Positions 59,101 through 64,000 of a stretch of 64,000 bases of DNA are shown here, piece after piece (position 1 is the first letter of the stretch; each line of letters opens with the position of its first letter). The stretch covers positions 124,001-188,000 of the forward strand of contig JAEHOE010000111.1 in assembly GCA_016858145.1 (NCBI GenBank), in the 5' to 3' direction. The position numbers and the translations under genes were made by a program. The DNA comes from Edaphochlamys debaryana. Taxonomy: Eukaryota; Chlorophyta; Chlorophyceae; Chlamydomonadales. The notes below the pieces were generated by a model that saw nothing but the letters and a program-made list of their open reading frames with translations, had not been told where the DNA came from and did no database searches.

Positions 59101-62100
59101 TCCCGCCGGGGCCTGGCTCGCTGGGCGCTCTGCCGCCGGCGCTCAAGGCCGCCCTCCAGGCGGGGACCGCGGGGCCTGGCTTCGGCGCCGTGTCCGCCCC
59201 CGTGGCCCAAACCACCGACCTCACAGAGCAAGACATTGCCTCCGCACAGAACACCCAAGACGGCGGCCAGGCTGAGGCCGAGACCGGCCCCGGCGCCAGC
59301 GAGGGCCGCAGCAACCGCCCCGGCTCGGCCACGCCGACCGCCGCCGGCCAGGGGTTGTTCGCGGCCCAGTCCGTCCCGCTGCACCTCCTCTCCCCCCCCC
59401 GCCGCGCCGGCGCATCCACCGCCGCTGCCGCCGGCAGCGGCCCCAGCGGGCTGCCCGGCGGCTCCTTCAGCACCAGCGGCGTGCCTGGCGGCGGCGCCGT
59501 CAGCGGCGGCGGCGGCGGCGGGCACGCGGGCCGCGGGGTGCGCCGCCAGCTGCAGACGCTCAAGCGGCCGCTCAGCCGCAGCTCCACGCGCTCCTACATC
59601 ATGAACGTGCTCGCCACCTCCACCCTCAACGTCCTGGGCCGGGTCCAGTCCCAGAGGCAGCTAGCCGACGACGAGGAGGGAGACGCCGCCGCCGCCGCCG
59701 CGGCTGACGGCGCTGACGGCGGCGCCGCCGGCAACGCCAGCGCGGAAGTCGAAGCGTCGGACGAGTGGGCGGCGGTTGCGTCCGCGACGGGCTTGTTCGG
59801 GCGCCGGGGCCGCACGGCGCACCTGCAGCGGCAGGGCCGGGAGACCGGGGCCACGAGATCCAAATCCTTCAACGTCCAGGCCCCCGAGCCCCAGATTGCC
59901 GTACCGCGGATCTTCTCCTTCATGCGCAGCGCCTCCCGCCGCTTCATGGCGCAGAGCCAGGGCCACGCCCAGGGCCTGGGCAGCGGCGGCGCGGGCGGCG
60001 GCGGCGGCGGCAGCGGGGAGGAGGGCGGGGCCGGGGCCGGCGGCGCCATGCGGAGCACCTCATCGGGGCGGGTCCTGCTGGGTCCGGGTGGCGGCGGCGG
60101 CGGCGATGGGGGCGACGGCGGCGCGCGCAGCAGCGCAGGGGATAGCTTCGGCGCGTTTGCGGGCTCGGCTGCCGTGCGACAGTCCTTGCGCGCGAGGATG
60201 TCCGTGGAGACGCCGCCCACCCGGTGCTCAGTCCCGGGTGTGCCGCTGAGCCCCACCTCCCCGCCGCCGCCGCCGCTCTCCCCCGGCGGCCTCTCCTCCG
60301 CCGCCAATGCCCCCGCCTCCCCCGAGTTCCGCCGCGTCTCCCGCCCCTCCCCGTCCACGCGCCTCTCCCCCGGCTCCCGCCCCACCCCCGACTACTCCGC
60401 CCCCCCCAACGGCGGCGCCCACCACTCCGGCACCCACGCAACTCCCGGCACCGCACCCCCCACCGCCCCGCCCGAGCCCCCGCTGCCCCCCCAGCTGCGG
60501 CGGCTGCGGGGCGAGGGCGAGGAGGGCGAGGCCGGCGCCCGCGTCATGTCCCCCCGCGAGATGACCCCCGCCGACATGGCCCGGCGCGTGGGCCTGGCCT
60601 GGCACGAGGTGGCCGCCACCTCCTTCACCGACCCCGTCACCGGCATGCGGGTGGTGGCGCTGGTGCAGGTGGGGGGGTGGGGATGGGGTGGGTGGGAAGG
60701 GCTTTTTTCGTGTCGCTGAGCCGATCGCTTTGGTTAGGGGAGGGGGAGGGGGGGGAGAAGGAGGGAGGAGATGAGGGACCGGGAGTGGGTGTTCGATGGC
60801 CTTGGGAGGCTTAGGGATGCTGGTAGCGAAGAGAGGGTTGAGGCTCGTGGAGGCGGGTGCCGCGGCTGCGGCCCTGCGCGCCTGTCGCTTGCTCCGTTTC
60901 ACCCGTCTCTCTCCTGCACCTGCTCCCCCCAGAACGACGTGAGCGAGAAGGTGGAGACGGAGATGCAGCTGACGGAGCTCATGGAGGTGGAGCACCGCCT
61001 GCTGGAGCAGGTGGGGGGGGGGGGAGGTCCTTGAACACGGGGGGCAGGGGGGGCTGAGGGAGGCACCAGCGGTGCCCTGGCGCGTGGCCCGCCCCGTGCG
61101 AGTGCGCCGCCTCCTTGTGCTCCGCTTGTCCCCAGATCCTGCCCCACTCCCCTCCCCACCATGGCGCCCCCAGATCTTCCCCCGCCACGTGCTGGAGCAC
61201 ATCGCCATGCAGAACATGGCCGGGGGCGTGGGCCACTCGAGCACCAGCAACGTCAACGCGGGGGGGACAAACCGGGGCAAGCAGCGCCGCAAGAGCCAGG
61301 TGCGTCGGGGGCTGCTGGGCTGCGGGGACTGCAGGCTCGTGGGATTGCAGAGCTGCAGGGGTGCTGGGGGCCGGGCCGCTTAACGGGACGTGCTCTTCCG
61401 CTTCCCCTTCTTCTCTTCCCGCCGCCCCCCACCTCCATCTGTGGACCCCTTCCTACCGCACGCCCTCCCCCCCACCCACCCCCAGTTCGACCTGCTCAAG
61501 AGCCAGGACTGCTCCCAGCTGGCGAACCACCACCCCCACATGTGGGTTGGGGACGTGGGTCGGGGATGTGGGTCGGGGATGTGGGTTGGGGATATGGGTT
61601 GGGCTCTCCGCCATCGTGTTCTGCGGCATCTCCCCTCATCCCCCTCTCCCCCCCCCCCCGCAGTACCGTGCTCTTCTGTGACGTCAAGGGCTTCACGGTG
61701 GGGGCCGGGGGGAGGCGGTAGCTTGTGGGGGGGGGGCGTGCAGCGAGGCGAGCGCTTACCCGGGGCTGCCTTTTGCCCCTTTCCTCCTCTTCACACCTGT
61801 ACGGCGTTCGCTACAAGCACGCCCCTGCACCCCTACAGCGCCCGCTAGAGATGCACATTGGACATTGCCCCCTCTGCCTCCTCCCCTCTGCCCCTCCCCC
61901 CCAGTCCATGTGCTCCTCCGTGGAGCCGGCGGTGGTCATGTCCTTCCTCAACATGCTCTACACGCGGGTGGGGGGGAGGGGGGAGGGGGGAGGGGAAGGC
62001 GCGTTTCTGGGCCGGAAGCAGGCGGGCTGGGTGGTGGGAGTGGCGGCGCAGAGGGCTGTTGCCGTGTCGCGGAGAAGCAAGGTGGGGTTACCGCTTGGCG

Positions 62101-64000
62101 GCATTCTCCGCAAGCACTGAACGCCGCCTGCCCCTGCCCCCGGCGCAGTTCGATGCGCTGCTGTCCCACCACGACGTGTACAAGGTGGGGATGAGAGTTG
62201 GGTTTGAACGAACGGAAGGGGTGTCCACATGTCCGTGGCCTCCCAGGTACTAAAGCCTCGTCCTAGCCCTCGCTTTCGCCCCTGCCCCCCCCCCCACCCC
62301 CCAGGTGGAGACCATCGGCGACTGCTACATGGTGGCGGGGGGGCTGGTGCGGCACGGCCCCGACGGAGTGGCCTCGCTGCTGGAGGGGGGCGAGGTGGAC
62401 CCCCTGCACGCGCGCAAGGTGGTGCGGTTCGCCAAGGTGAGGGGCGCGGTATGTGTGCGTGTGTGGTGGGAAGCGGCCAGCGCCGGACCGTTCCGCGTCT
62501 CTGCACTGCCCGCTTCTGTGCCCTTTGAGGCTCTATTTTCCCGCACTACACGGGTCAGCTCTGCACCCTGGCACCGCCCCCGCCTGTCCTCACGAAGCCC
62601 CCTCGCCACCCCGGCGGACCTGCGTAGCCGCCTTCTCCCGACCGGACCTCTCCCCCTTCCTCCCTCTCCTCCTCCCCGATCTCGCTCAGCAACAACCCCC
62701 CCCTCCCCCCTCCCCCCCAGGCGGTGCTGGAGGTGGTCAAGGACATGCGCATGCCCAACGGCCAGGCGCTGCAGGTGGGGGCGGGGGCTAGGGGTTGGGG
62801 GGGAACACAGGTCGGGAATGGCCCGCCCGGACTCTCGTTAGGCAGCACGAGCAGCAAGGACTGGTGGCGTGCAGGCTGCATGAGTGGAATCGCGGCTAAG
62901 GGCTGCGCCAGGGGGTCCAGAGGCGCCAGGCCGCGATCCCTCCGTCAACCGTGTGTCCCCCCTCACCCTCTCTCCACCCCACCCCCCTCAGGTCCGCGTG
63001 GGCATCCACAGCGGCCCCGCCATGAGCGGCGTGGTGGGCACCCGCATGCCCCGCTTCTGCCTCTTCGGCGACACCATCAACACCGCCAGCCGCTGCGAGT
63101 CCACCTGCCCCCCCTGCGCCATCCACGCCACCACCGCCGTGCGCGAGCTCACCCCCGAGGAGCCCTGGGCGCCCACGGGTGGTGTCATGGTGCGTTCGGG
63201 GGACGGGGAGTGCTGGGCTGACGCAGCTCCAGCGTTGGGCGCGGCAGCGCCACGACCGCCGGTACCCGCTCTGGTGGCCCGCCCTCGTGCCAAGTGCCTC
63301 CTTGCAACCATACGGTATTCCGCGCCAGCCTTCATTCCCAGCTCATCACGGTACCATCCCCCTGCCCCCCACCCCTGCCCCCACCCCTGCCCCCGCCCCA
63401 GGCCAAGGGCAAGGGCATCATGCGCACCTTCATCCTGGGGCCGCCAGGGGTGGCGGCCGCAGTGGCAGCGGGCGCCGCCGCCGCCGCAGGCGGCACCGCC
63501 AACGGCGGCGGCGGCGGCGCGGACGCGGTCCGGCGGCTGTCGGACTTCGGCGGGCTGGGCAAGCCGGGCCCGGGTGGGCCCGACGTCCTGCGCCGGCCTG
63601 AGATGGCCCGGCACCGCAGCTCCCACTCCCTCATTGCCGCGCTCCAGGCGGCTGCCGTCGCCGCAGTTGCTTCGGCCCCGCACTCCGGCGCGCCTCCGCC
63701 GCCCTCCCGCGGCCCCAGCGCGGCCCAGCAGCCTGCTGGCTGGGCGACCGGCGCTGCTGGCGCCGGGGCCCGCCCCGACCGGCCTGCCTCGGGCGCGCTG
63801 CCGGGCCCCGGCCCCATCTCCGGCGCCGGCCCCTTCCCCCGCTCCCACTCCCGCTCCCTGGAGGCCCTCCTGCCAGACCACCTGGCCCCCGGCCCCAGCA
63901 CGGGCGGCAGCGGGCACCAGCCGACCACGGACTCAGCGCACGGGCCCTACCTGTGGAGCCACTCGCGGGCCTGCCTGGGCTCGGGGGCGGAGGACACGGT
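53144..64000 (+). CDS. PAS-domain guanylyl cyclase (class III), 3' end missing
   Basis: Sixteen exons are visible: 53144-53488, 53659-53783, 53918-56357, 56570-56954, 57099-57181, 57279-60668, 60933-61010, 61174-61299, 61486-61541, 61664-61697, 61905-61967, 62149-62184, 62305-62436, 62721-62774, 62992-63189 and 63402 onward. All phases fit; about 2,700 residues. The start [13 protein letters not shown] has three cysteines that could be palmitoylated. After a long disordered region come a PAS half ([17 protein letters not shown]), a second PAS start ([23 protein letters not shown]), a disordered insert of over 1,000 residues, the PAS end ([20 protein letters not shown]), the linker helix ([20 protein letters not shown]) and the cyclase domain. 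Metal-binding D2349 is in LFCDVKGFT and D2393 in [10 protein letters not shown]2389 and C2472 ([10 protein letters not shown]) are the guanine-specifying pair, and N2479 and R2483 are catalytic. It makes cGMP from GTP; all required residues are present, so it may work as a homodimer. An Ala/Pro/Ser-rich tail runs off the window. Confidence 0.94.

Noticed and set aside
1..64000. CRISPR arrays, prophage, operons, bacterial ribosome-binding sites, tRNA or rRNA genes
   Set aside because: None seen; intron-rich genes and eukaryote-only families make this a nuclear algal sequence. Tandem repeats present are minisatellite or coding repeats without CRISPR spacing.

Overview
The window reads as nuclear DNA of a green alga of the Chlamydomonadales (Chlamydomonas/Gonium/Volvox group). 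The signs are very GC-rich codons, many short GT-AG introns, proteins swollen by Ala/Gly/Pro/Gln-rich disordered stretches, TGTAA (the polyadenylation signal of this group) downstream of several stop codons, and a large PAS-guanylyl cyclase of the kind expanded in these algae. The species cannot be named from sequence alone. Genes are intron-rich, so I rebuilt them exon by exon, checking splice sites and reading phase; exon edges are inferred and not confirmed by transcripts.

Layout. 1-2.0 kb: 3' part of an unrecognised gene (+). 2.0-4.8 kb: gene-poor, with one CACTA-like transposon terminus. 4.8-9.7 kb: two closely related protein kinase genes placed tail to tail; the plus-strand copy has a one-base frameshift just before its catalytic loop. 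10.2-11.9 kb: gene-poor, one hairpin. 11.9-16.2 kb (+): a 2-oxoglutarate/Fe(II) oxygenase whose middle holds a tandem array of SUMO-acceptor consensus sites and whose C-terminus is a SUMO-interacting motif. 17.1-27.7 kb (-): UTP10/HEATR1, a ribosome-biogenesis scaffold. 28.8-32.0 kb (-): a low-complexity protein of unknown function. 33.7-36.9 kb (-): DEG15/TYSND1-type peroxisomal processing protease ending in SRL. 38.7-45.0 kb (+): a 1,760-residue Gln/Pro-rich protein with an Sgf11/ataxin-7-like zinc finger. 45-47.3 kb: repeats, an orphan exon and a second CACTA-like end. 47.3-51.0 kb (+): a HECT ubiquitin ligase beginning MGCNSSK, a likely myristoylation/palmitoylation signal. 51.6-52.5 kb: minisatellite, tandem GATA-type zinc fingers, and a CACTA-like end joined to a copied fragment of the next gene. 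53.1-64.0 kb (+): PAS-guanylyl cyclase, running off the window.

The genes do not form a pathway or operon; this is an ordinary eukaryotic gene neighbourhood. One loose theme is protein modification and turnover: SUMO-consensus/SIM architecture, a second SIM-like motif in the zinc-finger protein, a candidate SAGA deubiquitinase-module subunit, a HECT ligase and a processing protease. Most of the novelty lies in protein architecture (SUMO array, lipid-anchored HECT, GATA finger duplication, very large insert inside a PAS domain) and in traces of transposons moving gene fragments.
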